From Diadema setosum (Eukaryota > Echinodermata > Echinoidea > Diadematoida > Diadematidae), in contig CM067074.1 of NCBI GenBank assembly GCA_033980235.1, positions 35,356,723 to 35,420,722 on the forward strand: DNA of 64,000 nucleotides, written 5' to 3'. Within the stretch, counting starts at the first letter, position 1. Each line of letters starts with the position of its first letter. The translations under genes were made by a program, and so were the position numbers. The notes beneath the pieces are model-generated. The model saw only the letters and a list, made by a program, of their open reading frames with translations, had not been told where the DNA came from and searched no databases. Below, piece by piece: positions 1-10,933 of this stretch.

Positions 1-812
1 ACATGCACATAAACTCTGTAAATACAAGTGTGTGCTCTAGATTACAAATGCAGTGTACCTTAAGCCAATTGTCACGATGGGCTGTTACAGCAATGGTAGG
101 CCTACAACAAATGATATTTTGTCACCTTCCTATCCGCTTTGTACAGCATCACAAATCAAATCAAAGAATCAACAAAAGTATAAAAATCTTAACAACTGAC
201 AAATATATGAGTAAACATATTAAAAAAATAATTGTATGGGTACTAGTGTAGACCTATTTCTTGTACATATACATCAGATAGGTACTATACAGAGAATAAG
301 TTTGACTGGAATTGCACTTCAACTCCTATAGTTACGTGCTGTATAACAGGTATCCCAGCATTGGTCAGATAATTATTGGTAGTTGTGCTCTATTGAGCAG
401 GAAATCATAATATTACATGAAATATACAGGAACATTATCTGCTTAAGCACAACTGTAAATAAAAATAGAATTTGTGTAAAACACCTCCTTGGCTTGGTGG
501 TGGCTATACAAAATGTTGTACGTGGTACAATCTGCACAAGCAACAAAAATACATACATGTATACCAACAATAAGTTGAAACAGCTTGAAAATTTGTAAGT
601 GAATTAAAAAATAAAACTATTACTCATTTTGATCAATACCCTACCTACAACTGAGGGAATTAGCTGAACCGGGATCTTTCTTTTTATTTTTTCAATGGGA
701 TTTTTTTTTTTTTTTTTTTGCAATGCCATTGCACTGTTCAACTGTTAGGCACATGTGCCACATATCAAGTCCAGTGCTAGATCAAACCTGAGTGAGCAAT
801 TGATGTCTACAA
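1..812. other. Intergenic DNA, no gene recognised
   Basis: The short open frames here have no recognisable domain, overlap on both strands and have the composition of AT-rich noncoding DNA. A poly-T run near 699-719 is the only distinct feature. Confidence 0.5.
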
Positions 813-966
813 TAGGGAGCTTTAGATTTTAGACGCGCGGACGTTCAAAGGGAAAAAAACATGGTCTGAGCGTGCGCAGTATAACTTGACGTGCGCTACT
901 GCGCACGCTCAGACCATGTTTTTTCCCCCTCTGAACGTCCGCGCGTCTAAAATCTAAAGCTCCCTA
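813..966. mobile_element. Near-perfect foldback MITE (~150 bp)
   Basis: The left arm starts TAGGGAGCTTTAGATTTTAG and the right arm ends with its reverse complement CTAAAATCTAAAGCTCCCTA. The arms stay complementary almost to the centre (about 70 bp each, with a few mismatches) around a short spacer near 885-895. The outer TA pair may be the target duplication. There is no coding capacity. It is a fold-back MITE-like element of unknown superfamily. Confidence 0.8.
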
Positions 967-979
967 ATTTTTATTAAAG

Positions 980-1485
980 AACGGTGTTACCATGGCAACA
1001 TAATGTTAGACATTAAGAAAAAAATAAACTTTGCACATCTACATATCATAACCATCACAATGTGCAAAATTTCAAGCCAAATGCTCAAAGGCGGAGGGGC
1101 TTAGCTCAATTCATAATATCAGTGTACGTATGACTTCCATTCAAAATATTTTTACAATGGAAACACATTTTCAACGAGACTATAGATAAACTTTGCACAT
1201 CTAGGCAATTTAGAGGTACATGTGCCAAAATTGAAGCCAAATGCTCTAAAACTCAAAGTTTGCTGAATCGAATTTTTTGTACGATTTTCATTTAAAATAT
1301 ACTTTTACCTGTTTACCATGGCAAGACACTGTGATTTCAATGATAAAATATATGAAGTTTGTACAACTCTGCACCATACTATAGTGGTCGCACGTGCCAA
1401 ATTTCGAGCCATTAAATGCTCAAAGATTGATGGATTTACTCATATCCACAATATTTTGTACGATTTTAGTAGAGCATTTTGTAAT
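980..1485. repeat. Imperfect ~165-bp tandem repeat, about three units
   Basis: Recurring blocks are 'ACCATGGCAA' (near 989 and 1315), 'AAACTTTGCACATCTA' (near 1026 and 1188), 'GCCAAATGCTC' (near 1075 and 1226) and 'TTTTGTACGATTTT' (near 1275 and 1453). The units are diverged and no protein is encoded. Confidence 0.55.
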
Positions 1486-1490
1486 ACCCC

Positions 1491-1531
<41 letters not shown>
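1491..1531. repeat. (TA)n microsatellite
   Basis: Alternating AT dinucleotides, directly after the tandem repeat at 980-1485. Confidence 0.9.
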
Positions 1532-1532
<1 letters not shown>

Positions 1533-1551
1533 GTGTAATTGATGATTTGTT

Positions 1552-1996
1552 TAACCCCTAATTTGGGGGGAAATGGGACATCAAACGCTGAGAAATGAGA
1601 CAACCTGGAGAGAAATTAGATACATTGTAACCATCATGACCAAAGTAGGATTTACATGTGTCGCGGGGAGAAATGTAACACTGCCTTATTAAATTTCTCC
1701 CAGTGATAACAGAAACAGTAAAAGATCCCTGCCAATTTTTCATACCTGCATGTCTGTTATCAAGCAATTTTATTTTCAGAAGTTTCCACACTACTTATTA
1801 AAATACCTATTAACATATAGTATCGGACCTACGAGATATAAGTTTGATATCTTACTGACAAGATACCTGTAGAGCTGTATAGTGGTTAATATGTTCTTTT
1901 TCAGGTGTACCAATAATTGGATTGTTGACTTGCCGAGCATTTTTCAACTTACATGAGTTTATATTTCTCCCCGTGTCCCATTTCTCCCCGGTCTCC
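1552..1996. repeat. Dispersed-type repeat with inverted 'GGGGAGAAAT' motifs
   Basis: The left part holds 'GGGGGGAAATGGGACA' and 'GGAGAGAAATTAG', and the right part holds the complementary 'TTTCTCCCCGTGTCCCATTT'. This suggests a degenerate inverted-repeat element. No second copy was found in the window. Confidence 0.4.
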
Positions 1997-2094
1997 CACG
2001 TGCTTTATTTCAGGAGAAGGCACGAAAAGTGCGTATTGCTAGAAAGGTGTCAGAAACATGAAGAAAGAAAAAATCTCTGTCACTTTTACCTCGT

Positions 2095-2300
2095 CATCTT
2101 GCATTTCTACGACTACATTTTTATCAACATGACATTTTTATCTCTGGCATTTTGACCACTGACATTTCGACCATTGACAACTTTACCTCTGATATTTTTA
2201 CCACTGTCTTAATTATTTACCTCTGCCTTTATTACCTCTTACATTTTTACCTCTGCAATTTTTACCACTGCCATTTTTACCTATGCCATTATTACACCGA
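2095..2300. repeat. Short-period T/C-rich minisatellite
   Basis: Units of about 14-17 bp resembling CATTTTTACCTCTGC recur at least ten times with drift. The + strand stays open by chance, which gives an apparent 141-residue frame of low complexity that I do not regard as a gene. Confidence 0.6.
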
Positions 2301-2577
2301 ACCGCTTGTTCTCACTTTTCAGAGTCGAGAGCAACTTAAATTTTCACTCACCGATGAAAAGTCAGGCCCGACTTCTTCCCTGTTCTATTTGTGCAATTCA
2401 CAGCAACACAAGATGGCATTTTGCATGAGACGGTGCATCGAATTCACCCCGATAACTTCGAAACTTGTTGTTTCTACCGAAGTTCCTTCGCCGATACTCA
2501 ATTCTTTGAGCGTCTCCATCATACCAAGGAGGTATGAACATACTTCCTTGATCATACTATATACCTCCCGTGTTTAA

Positions 2578-2963
2578 TTACCCGTGTGTGCGCGATTGAT
2601 GTGGAAGTGGGGGTGGGGTGCGCGATATGACGCGTGCATGAACAATCGAAAATGAGAGAGTGGTTGGATCCACATAGCGTGCACTCCATATAAGGAAAAA
2701 TTGACCTAACAAAATGGCGGTGGTAGCAAGTTTACTGGTGCAAGTTTTGTTGGCTGCGTATTTCCTGGGTGAACGTCTCATTCCACTATGTTTTAGTTCG
2801 GTGGTTGCGGTCTGACTGTGTAGGAGTTCAGTGATGTCAATCTTTACCAGCAGAGGGCGGCATAAATTGCACATTGCATTCGATATTCGTACGTATATGC
2901 GTATGTTGCAGTATACTACATTACTAGAGACTATCGACGATCGCGACTGGCCTCCTCATGCAC
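2578..2963 (+). promoter_or_regulatory. Putative CpG-rich promoter and noncoding first exon of the coiled-coil gene
   Basis: This stretch is locally CpG-rich against an AT-rich background. It carries AAAATGGCGG at 2711-2720, a YY1-type motif often found near transcription starts. A strong donor GTAAGT follows at 2964-2969. The next good acceptors lie before 4714 and 5001, so a noncoding first exon joined to the coding exon at 5001 is plausible. Only a transcript would confirm it. Confidence 0.3.
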
Positions 2964-3235
2964 GTAAGTCTACTGTAAATTCGATTAGAATATTTGGCAG
3001 ATAATGTCTACAAAATATGATAATTCAGGGCAGTTCGCCATGTGTCCACCACGGCTTTATGCTAACAAAGACTCGTAGGTTTGCAAAAGGTGTAGGAATA
3101 CAAGTGTATAAAGTAACTGAGCTGTGTCAACTTCATGTAGAGATATCTAGGGCCTACCCAAACATACCCCAAATCCCATAGTACCATACGCTGTTTTCTA
3201 TGTTTGCTGTGCATAACTTCCCACAACTTCAGCTT

Positions 3236-3360
3236 CGCTTCTCGCGGAGTAGATCGTCTAGAACTTCTAGAAGTGGTTTAGCTCTAGTCTAGATCTAGAC
3301 TAGAGGTTTAGATCTAGAGGTCTAGATCTAGACTAGTGGTTTAGCTCTAGTCTAGATCAT
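3236..3360. repeat. Cluster of TCTAGA/AGATCT palindromes
   Basis: TCTAGA, CTAG and AGATCT palindromes recur in overlapping 20-30 bp units ('TTTAGCTCTAGTCTAGATC' occurs twice). It is followed by two copies of 'TTGTTCGTTTCATAAGTCAT' near 3360 and 3560. It is a small, locally amplified palindromic minisatellite. Confidence 0.55.
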
Positions 3361-3654
3361 TGTTCGTTTCATAAGTCATAACACTTGACTCTAGCTGTTT
3401 CGTATGGTATATAGACTAGACCTCTACGCGGCATTTGATCTATCTTATAACAATCCTAGCCTTGCTTGGCCCTTGAAGTGTAAGTACCGGTAAATGTCAG
3501 GCTATCCTGGGTTTTAGGGCATACATTATAACATCGACTTTACCGATGTTGCTGAAAATTGTTCGTTTCATAAGTCATAACACTTGTCACTTCCACTACG
3601 TTAGTTCCAGTGCAGTAGGCCTACTGTTCTAACGTTCCTACCTGACTAAATTAC

Positions 3655-4640
3655 CTTAAAGGGGATGGCTAGTTACAGTAACTGATCAGTGGGAATCAGT
3701 GGGAGCGCTGGGGGATGATTGTTCCAATTCTTGTGGGATTCATTTAAGACTAAGAGTAGGTCTACATGATAATCTATTGTCATGTGAAAATAATATTTGC
3801 TTCAGAACGGTCTCGTGAGTCGTATTCAAGTAATGTGCAGTTTAATGCCGCGTCACTGTACAGGCATGCTAACCTGGAAACATTTAATAAACTACACATT
3901 ACTTGAATATGAGACCATTCTGAAGCAAATAATGTTCACACAACAATAGATATATAATGTACTCTTAAATGAATCTTACAAGGATTGGAACAATCATCCC
4001 CCAGCATTCCCACTGACTCCCACTGATTCCCACTAATCAGTTATTAAGAATGGGTAGCGAGAATCCTGCGATCTCATTGGTCGAGAGCTATGTGTTAATT
4101 TTGTACTGGCCGCACGCTGAGTCACAGTGGTAAACATGTTATCGCGCACTTGTAGCAAGAGTACGCACACTTGTAACAAAGGTTCACGCACTAAGCAAGC
4201 GGTTGCGCACTCAGTACGAGATGCCTATTGGCTAAAACAACCATGCATCAGTTTTTACTGATGCACGGTTGGCCATGCGTCCAGTAAAAACTAATGCACG
4301 CTGGCCATGCGTCCAGTAAAAACTGATGCATGGTTTGTGGGCTCTTGTTTACGGCAAGCCAAAAGGAAATGTATCCAGTAATTTTGTCATCGGGTAACAC
4401 GATAGAAAAATGGGTTTTTGGCAAGAAAATTACCCATTCTATAAATCAGATGACGCACATGTCTTTTCGTGCGACAGTCGGATATAGTGTGCATGTGGTA
4501 ACTACATGGAATTTAGCCTAAACCCACTTGGCTTTGCCTCGTGGGTGAAGCATTCCATAGTTACCTTATGCACACAATTCCGACTGACGCACTCAGACCT
4601 GTGCGTCATTTGTATACTAGCCATCTCCTGTAAAGTTAAT
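3655..4640. mobile_element. Composite inverted-repeat element (~1 kb)
   Basis: The outer ends match in inverted orientation: 'GGGGATGGCTAG' near 3661 and 'CTAGCCATCTCC' near 4617. Inside are at least two more foldbacks. One spans about 3663-4050, with arms such as 'TGGGGGATGATTGTTCCAAT'. The other spans about 4428-4610, with arms around 'GTGCATGTGGTAACTA' and 'TAGTTACCTTATGCACAC'. Copies of 'GGCCATGCGTCCAGTAAAAA' are repeated directly near 4271-4325. It looks like nested MITEs, with no coding capacity. Confidence 0.6.
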
Positions 4641-5058
4641 CTTCGCATAATTTCTTAATTTTGTGTGATATGCTGTGTACAGAGGTATTCTTATTTTACT
4701 TTGCATATTTCAGGACCAAGGTCATTTCCGGAAATCTACACCTATGAGTAGAGTTCATTCAACAGTGTCCATTACCCAAAAGACATCAACCACATCAAGG
4801 CAAGCTGTAGTGCTGATGAAGCCTTGACTATATAAAAGTACATCCGCATTACTATTCATTTGACTTGAAAAATCCTGCCGTGTCTGCATGAGGGAGTGTA
4901 CATTGCATATTAACTACAGCCACTGTCGGCATACAATTGTACTAATTTGTTATTATCATCCACAAGTGAGAATAAGAGTTTTCTCTTTTCTTATGTTCAG
5001 GGCTTCTTTTGACCAATAGTGACAAGAGGATATTTTGAATATTGTCAAGGATCCCATA

Positions 5059-6657
5059 ATGGCAGAAGAGAGCCAACTCGACGAGAGACCTTCTCACTCA
5101 CAGCAAAGGCCGACTAAAGATGGACCTGGACACCCACTCGCACACAGCAGCTTATCTGATCACCAGTATCAACAGAGCCGTGCTGTTTTGAGATCTAGGA
5201 AGAAAGCCCCATCTGTGAGACTGCAGAAACTGCCTGTAATGGTGCTTAGCTCCCTCGTAACTACGCCCAGAAAGTCACAACCGGGATCGACACACATTAA
5301 AGTAAGAGTTTCACCGGCTGCTGCACTGAGGGCGTTGCACGGTAATACTGTCACAAAACGGCATGTGCCAACTCCTGGTCCAGATGTCGAAGGGGAGCCT
5401 TTGTTCGAGGCATCTGACAGACATGTGGATGATTCACCCAGGAGGGTAGATGTTCGTAAGGAGATGCCCTCCAGTAAGAGAGTATCAAGGTTAGTAGACG
5501 AGTTGACACTCTAACAAAGTCTTGCTTTATACGTATGTAGAAAGTTCAGTTGTTTTTAGGAATCCTTTTGATACTAGTTATAACATGGCTATTATACATG
5601 AAAGGATATACACAGGTTATACACTGTATAATCTTTCATTATCATGGAGGCATATAGTTCCCAGATCTTTCAGATTGTATTGAGGTACATTGTAAGGACT
5701 TTCAAATTGTGAGGAGTTAGCATTGAACAGTTGGCATGAACTATAAATGCACATTAGGGCTGCTTTACATTGATTTCTTACATGTAGGTCTGTGGAATGA
5801 AGAATACAAAGCGTACTTCCTTTCGCTTTCCCACCTTCTTTCTCATTTGTGTGCATACTTAGTCATCTGGTATCAACTTGTTTCACAGAGGAGAAAACAC
5901 TTTGCTTTAACTTTTTAGTGAGTAAAGATTTTGTACATAATGACCTTATGGTTACTTAGAAGGTACAGTATGGCAATATTGCTCTCATTTTGGCAACTTT
6001 CTAAATGATTTTAAAAACCTGTGCTGCATGTTTATTTTTGACAATTTTCAGTTACCTTTATCTGAAAGCCTATTAAGACTTTACCAAGAGAATGATGTGT
6101 CACGGGAGTCATTCTTGCATACTTTCATTGATCTTTAACCTCTTTCAAATAACGTGATTCTATATAAAAACAAAACAACAAAAAATGGTTAGGCATAAAA
6201 CTATAAAAGTATTGGAAATGGACAGGTGTTTTAGAGAATAATAAGATGGGTGATTTTTGGCATTTCAGTTGCTGTTAAATGGGTTAATGGAGATAAAAAT
6301 TCTACATAAAACTTCATGAGAATAGTGATATTCTGTGAAATTAAGTGAAGTGTTCATTGCACCGTATCTATTCTTGCTCATTATGTAAGTGTCTTCCTCC
6401 TTCACCACTGCAGCCGTGGCCTGAGACATGATCATAACTACTCCTACGGCTCGCACCAGGGCCTGCAGCCGCCTGGCGCCATGATAACAAAGGACATGAG
6501 TTTGCAGATCACCGACCTGCGTCGCAAGCTGAAGATCACCCAGCAGAAGATGAGACGGACACGCCAGGCCCTGGAGCGGGAGAGGCAGATGCACAACGAG
6601 ACGCAACAGACTCTCCAGGCTCTTATGGACAGCATCCAGTTCCAAGCAGTGTCGTGA
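5059..6657 (+). CDS. HCF-1-binding-motif coiled-coil protein, THAP1-like C-terminus, no THAP domain seen
   Basis: Two coding exons, 5059-5489 and 6414-6657, join at a phase-2 GT-AG intron (CAAG|GTTAGT ... CTGCAG|CC) and give 224 residues. Residues 1-143 are polar and probably disordered. Across the junction lies RHDHNY (DHNY at 150-153), the [DE]HxY motif through which THAP proteins and other factors bind HCF-1. A basic coiled coil follows (about 165-215: TDLRRKLKITQQKMRRTRQ) and then a short tail containing DSIQFQ. DHNY, then a coiled coil containing 'LRRKLK.TQQ', then 'FQ' follows the order known for the THAP1 C-terminus. An in-frame TGA at 5020-5022 supports ATG 5059 as the start. No C2CH zinc finger is visible upstream. 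The gene structure is well supported; a nuclear HCF-1-linked role is inferred. A missed upstream exon is possible. Confidence 0.65.
5490..6413 (+). other. Intron of the coiled-coil gene
   Basis: The intron is bounded by GTTAGT and a pyrimidine-containing acceptor TTCACCACTGCAG. It is AT-rich, and no repeat or RNA gene was recognised in it. Confidence 0.65.
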
Positions 6658-6883
6658 TGATGCAGCTCTCCCGCTTCCTCCACGTCACCTAAATGAGAGG
6701 TGCCGAAGAGCAGCTGTGCTGTCTGGAAAACCTTGATGCTAATTCTGGAGGATGCCACCTCCAACGGCACAGAGGACGCCCCTATATGATTTGTAAACTA
6801 TTTCCAAGGTGCAAGAGAATGTTGACATTTCGGAGCTTGGGTATTTGTTTCAAGTTCATTGTCATACTGCCAGCAACCAGGGG

Positions 6884-7112
6884 CCCGTTTCATAAAACTT
6901 GTCGTCAGGGACAAGTTGTCATAGATGTGACAAGCTACTGAAATCCTTGCATCTGATTGGCTGCAGGGGCCCATTTCATAAAACTTGTCATCAGTAACAA
7001 GTTGTCATAGATGTGACAAGCTACTGAAATCCTTGCATCTGATTGGCGGAGAGAAAATTTGTCATAGAAATGTGGCAGTTGTCATTGATAACAAGTTTTA
7101 TGAAAGGGGCCC
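6884..7112. mobile_element. 'GGGCCCGTTTCATAAAACTT' MITE with internal duplication
   Basis: The left end 'GGGGCCCGTTTCATAAAACT' and the right end 'AAGTTTTATGAAAGGGGCCC' are inverted. The left ~85 bp is duplicated in tandem (starting near 6886 and 6967), so the terminal repeat appears twice on the left. A fragment of the same family lies at about 22022-22110. Confidence 0.75.
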
Positions 7113-7182
7113 CAGGGATAGCCTGGTGGTAGTGTCGCTGCCCTGAAAGGAGTAGATGACAGGTTCGAGTTCCACTGGTTCC
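7108..7182 (+). repeat. Possible tRNA-derived SINE head
   Basis: 'GATAGCCTGGTGGTAGTG' resembles a pol III A box, and 'GGTTCGAGTTCC' about 30 bp downstream resembles a B box (GGTTCGANTCC). The spacing is tRNA-like, but the acceptor stem does not pair well, so this is more likely a tRNA-derived SINE fragment than a functional tRNA. Confidence 0.35.
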
Positions 7183-7388
7183 TTGTTTCCTGACATGTTT
7201 GTTAAATCACAGATCAGCAGTTGCAATCTTCGAATTTCATTTGTTAGAGGAAGACAAATTGAAGCATTTGTGAGAGGGAGACAAATTAAAGAAACTCACT
7301 ATTTCCAACGTGTTCGGAAAAAGTTTGTGCCACAGCTTGCAGCAAAAGATGTGACAGGTGCAAGAAGAGTCTGATGTGGATTATGTTT

Positions 7389-8011
7389 TGAAGGGGGAAT
7401 CCAGTCCAAGTCCAAGTCCAAGTTAGTTTGATCAGAAAGAGTAAAATATTACAAGTTTAATGGTAAAATTTTGATCAAAATCAGGTGAAAAATACGGAAG
7501 TTATGACATTTTGAAGTTTCACTAATTTTTCAGGAAACAGTTCTTGAACTGTCAATATAAATATACAATTGTACACTGCAAATTGCAAAGTAAGCACATC
7601 ATCCCCTCACAACTTGCCCTATATACTTGCCATATGTACATAAAATTGTGAAATTTCCAGTTTTTCATTCAAACTCAATTATGCCAGAGGCTCCAATCCT
7701 GGTATATTTAACTGATCACTATTCTAAAGTTATTCAACCAGGAATAACATCATGTTTCAGGCTTCAATGACAGAAACAATGAATTTTCATCATTTTTTGT
7801 ACATGATACAAAATTGTGCGGGTATGACACTCACTCATTTGCATATTCATACCCACTGTACAAGAACTGTTTTAGAGAAATTAGCAAAACTTCAAAATTT
7901 CATAATTTCCTTATTTTTCATCATTTTCCAGTCAAATTTTTACCGTTGAACTTGTTAACTTTTACTTGCTTTTATTAGACTAACATATATTTGGACTGAA
8001 TTTCCCCTTTA
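7389..8011. mobile_element. Inverted-repeat MITE (~620 bp)
   Basis: The left 'GAAGGGGGAATCCAGTCCAA' pairs with the right 'TTGGACTGAATTTCCCCTTT'. Further inverted matches run inward, for example 'ACAGTTCTTGAACTGT' on the left and 'ACAAGAACTGTTTTAG' on the right. It directly abuts the TTAA-flanked element that follows. No protein is encoded. Confidence 0.65.
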
Positions 8012-8787
8012 ACCCTATTCTAACTGGGCTATTTGAGACCAAGTTTTTACTGGGGGGGGTCAATTTGACCCCCCCTTCAGATCTCGGCCGCCGATCGCGC
8101 GATCGCCGCAAAATTTTGCCTGAACATAGAGCCGGATGTCAACTACAAGATTACATGGTCATACAATAGAAAAATTTTGATTTCATATTTTTTAATAAAT
8201 TAATTATGCAAATTAACGCATGAAATCGTATTTTCACCTATAACTCCATCAAAAAGACTGAAGGATTATTAAATTTTTGTGGCAGAGTTCCTCAAGACAC
8301 ATCAAACAATTTTCTAGTAAAAAAATAGCGCAATAAAAATAATTTTCTTTTGTTTTTTATTGTTTTGTTAATTTCTTATGTATTTTATTGTTTTTTCGAT
8401 CTTTTGTTTTCTATTGTTTTTTTGCCAAAATTTGTTGGAGGCACTTTTTCAAGCTTATCCACATTAGAATTGATTTATTTCAATGGTTAAAAGTTGAAAT
8501 AATCTAATTTATATCAATTACACAAAAAAACACAGTTTGCATTGGATTTGCACACGAAATCATGAATTCGAGCGTTTTTCGGGTTGACATGCATATGCAA
8601 AACATTGCATAACTTCAGAACGGTGTACCCGGACGTCGCAAATTTGGTCTCAAAATATGCGAGAGACTCGAATGAAAAAAGTCATGAAACGACGCGGCAA
8701 AATCTTTGCGCGTTGCGGAATCATGGCGCGAAACGTCGAGGGGGGGGTCAATTTGACCCCCCCCCCCCCCAGTTAGAATAGGGTTAA
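8009..8787. mobile_element. piggyBac-like MITE, copy 1 (TTAA flanks)
   Basis: TTAA at 8009-8012 and 8784-8787 flank terminal repeats CCCTATTCTAACTGGG and CCCAGTTAGAATAGGG. Just inside are a G run with 'GGGTCAATTTGACCC' on the left and its inverted counterpart on the right. TTAA target sites with CCC-starting ends are characteristic of piggyBac-type elements. A second copy of nearly equal length lies at 11884-12661 in the same orientation. There is no transposase frame, so it is non-autonomous. Confidence 0.75.
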
Positions 8788-9059
8788 AATCAGCCAGTGG
8801 TTTGACCTAAGGATGCCTTCACAAGTAGAGGAATGTCTTTTCCGCAAGGATGTAGGTGCAGTGAACCATTTACAATGTGTGCCTATAATATACTCAGTTG
8901 TACATTTTGTACAGCATAAAATGAGTGTTGTTGACTCAGCCAAAGACACTTGTGATGTAGTGAATCCTTGCAAGTTTGTACTATGGACAGGAAGCATCTT
9001 TACAGAGAGCTGTAAACAAGTCAAAGAAATTTTTGAATGCAATGCTGTTTGGTGAGTTA

Positions 9060-9438
9060 CAGTTGAACCTCTCGTATCCGGACAAGTCGGGACCGGGGCT
9101 CATCCGGATAAGGGATTTGGCCGGATACGGGAGACTCAATGCTTTATACATGTACATATACATACGCATGTACTGATGTAGCCCATTGTAGTACCACATG
9201 TAGTAATGTGTATACTGCAACCTTTTCATTGTTACACTCAGTAAACAGACCCCAAAATAGAGGTGTATGTTAATGTTGGAAGTAATATGTAATTCATGTG
9301 TGTTAGTGTAGGAGTTCTCAAGGAGTTGGGAATCCCCCTTTCCTCCCATAATTATTAAAAAAAAAAATCACAGCGAGATTGCGTCCGTATAATAGAGAGA
9401 TATGGATAAAGGGAGGCCGGATAAGAGAGGTTCAACTG
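9060..9438. mobile_element. pogo/Tigger-like MITE, copy 1
   Basis: Terminal repeats CAGTTGAACCTCTCGTATCC and GGATAAGAGAGGTTCAACTG are flanked by TA (9058-9059 and 9439-9440). The 'CAGT...ATCCGGA' end type and TA duplication are typical of pogo/Tigger elements of the Tc1/mariner superfamily. A second copy lies at 36998-37417. Confidence 0.8.
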
Positions 9439-9487
9439 TACAAGTAATTTTATATCGTCAATTTGCTATTGTTTTCCGCTGATATCT

Positions 9488-9660
9488 GCAGTGGTGGATC
9501 TAGGAGGACCGCACCAGGTGCATGCCCCCCCCCCCTTTATTTGTTGTTGAAACAAAAATAATTTAAAGCAAAAAATGGGGGGAGGGTTGCATGCATCCCC
9601 CTTTGATTTTGTAAACGTGCCCTCTCTTTACAGAATTAATGGATCCTCCCCTGTATCTGG
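9488..9660. mobile_element. Degenerate 'GGCGGATCCAGG' hairpin MITE
   Basis: The sequence starts 'GCAGTGGTGGATCTAGGAGG' and ends 'TAATGGATCCTCCCCTG', with an internal C run, T-rich and AAACAAAAATAA stretches and a G run. It is a diverged member of the family whose best copy is 19172-19340. Confidence 0.5.
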
Positions 9661-10852
9661 GTTTCGTAAATCCTATCTTCACACATACAGTTACAGGTTA
9701 TATTTCAAGACTATAGGCTACTGTAAAAGTGGATATTTTCACGTGACTAATTATTTTTTGCACTTGTCCGGGTAAGATGAGTTTCATTTGTTTTTCATTC
9801 TGTTGAATCAAGACATCAATTACTGATACGTATGGCAAGCAAAAATATTTGCGTGCTTTTATTTTCGTGCCAGTTTCTTGTTGGGCCAAATGCGCAAAAA
9901 TTTCCACTTTTACAGTATCTCCCTGATGCAAGGCGTATACACCATTTTACATCCTAATTTCCTTTCAGCAAAAGCAAAGCATTGGAGAACGCAAATTATT
10001 ATTCCTAGCCTTCCATCACTTTAAACACTCATAGGAAATAAGGACGAAAGAGAAAGGATTGCTTAATGCAAGATGAGGGGCATTAGCTTGTATTTGAAAA
10101 AATATCTCGTCTCACGGAGCTGAAATGCAATGAAGGCTTTACCATAAAATCCTGTACCTTACTTTATCCATCTGCTGCTTTACTGGTAGAAAGCAATCTG
10201 TTCCACCCACTGAATGTGGCCATGGAACTGAGGGACCATATGACATCTTTCCAAAGTCTGTTTCAAATGCTGATGCAATGTTCCCTTGTGTGACACAGAA
10301 TTCTCCAACCCTTAGTACTAAATGAAATTAAAACAGCCTTAACCTCATGCAGTGCTTCTGTTCAACTTCAAGGTCATATGCCAGTGTCAAAGTTCATTAA
10401 AGGTCACATGCTATGAAAGCTAACCTGAAAGACTTCCCTGTGGCAAATGACTTTGCAACTGCTGCTTGACATGGGACTAGTTCACTTGGGTGAGGTATGT
10501 GACCCTGCATCACAAAACCAACAAAAAGTAGCCAGACATGGATTTTACACTGTACTTGAATTACATTACCTTAAGGGCAGGTTTTGACTTGGCAGACTCT
10601 ACCCTATCTTAAGAATGGAAATAATGTACACACTCTAGAAAGGTGTTTACCAAGAAAACAGGCTTTGAAGCCAAGGGTCTATTCCGGTGTGACCACAGAG
10701 ATGGGATTATCAGATTAAGCTGAAATTTAGTGCAGCATATTAAAGCATTGTACACCAATACTATTACCAATACCAACTTTCAAAGCAGTAGCACCATCCT
10801 TTAAAAGTTATGTTTTGAAAGTGAAGAGTGTGGAAGGGGTTTTTAACCCATA
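9661..10852. other. Intergenic DNA, no gene recognised
   Basis: No frame with domain content and no clear inverted repeat was found. Scattered AAGGTCA-type motifs occur near 10370-10410 but form no organised array. Confidence 0.4.
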
Positions 10853-10933
10853 GAGGATGAGTCCTGAGTATATTCGGGCAAGTGTCTGTGGAATGTGTGT
10901 TGTAGCGAAATCAAACCATTCTCAAGGGGTTAA
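10853..10933. mobile_element. Short TTAA-flanked MITE, family S, copy 1
   Basis: It starts TTAACCCATAGAGGATGAGT and ends with CTCAAGGGGTTAA, giving imperfect inverted ends and TTAA at both sides. Four relatives are at 43867, 45988, 46833 and 63332. Copies are only 81-139 bp and noncoding. Confidence 0.6.

Noticed and set aside
2152..2577. 141-residue + strand frame
   Set aside because: The first half is a T/C-rich short-period repeat. No domain, and the codon content follows the repeat.
2715..2820. Short signal-peptide-like frame starting at AAAATGGCGG
   Set aside because: Only about 34 residues, with no splice donor in frame. The motif is better explained as a YY1-type initiator.
7140..7180. 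Functional tRNA gene
   Set aside because: Box-like motifs exist but the cloverleaf stems, notably the acceptor stem, do not form.
8813..9055. 80-residue + strand frame between two transposons
   Set aside because: No domain, no splice-consistent partner, composition like noncoding DNA.
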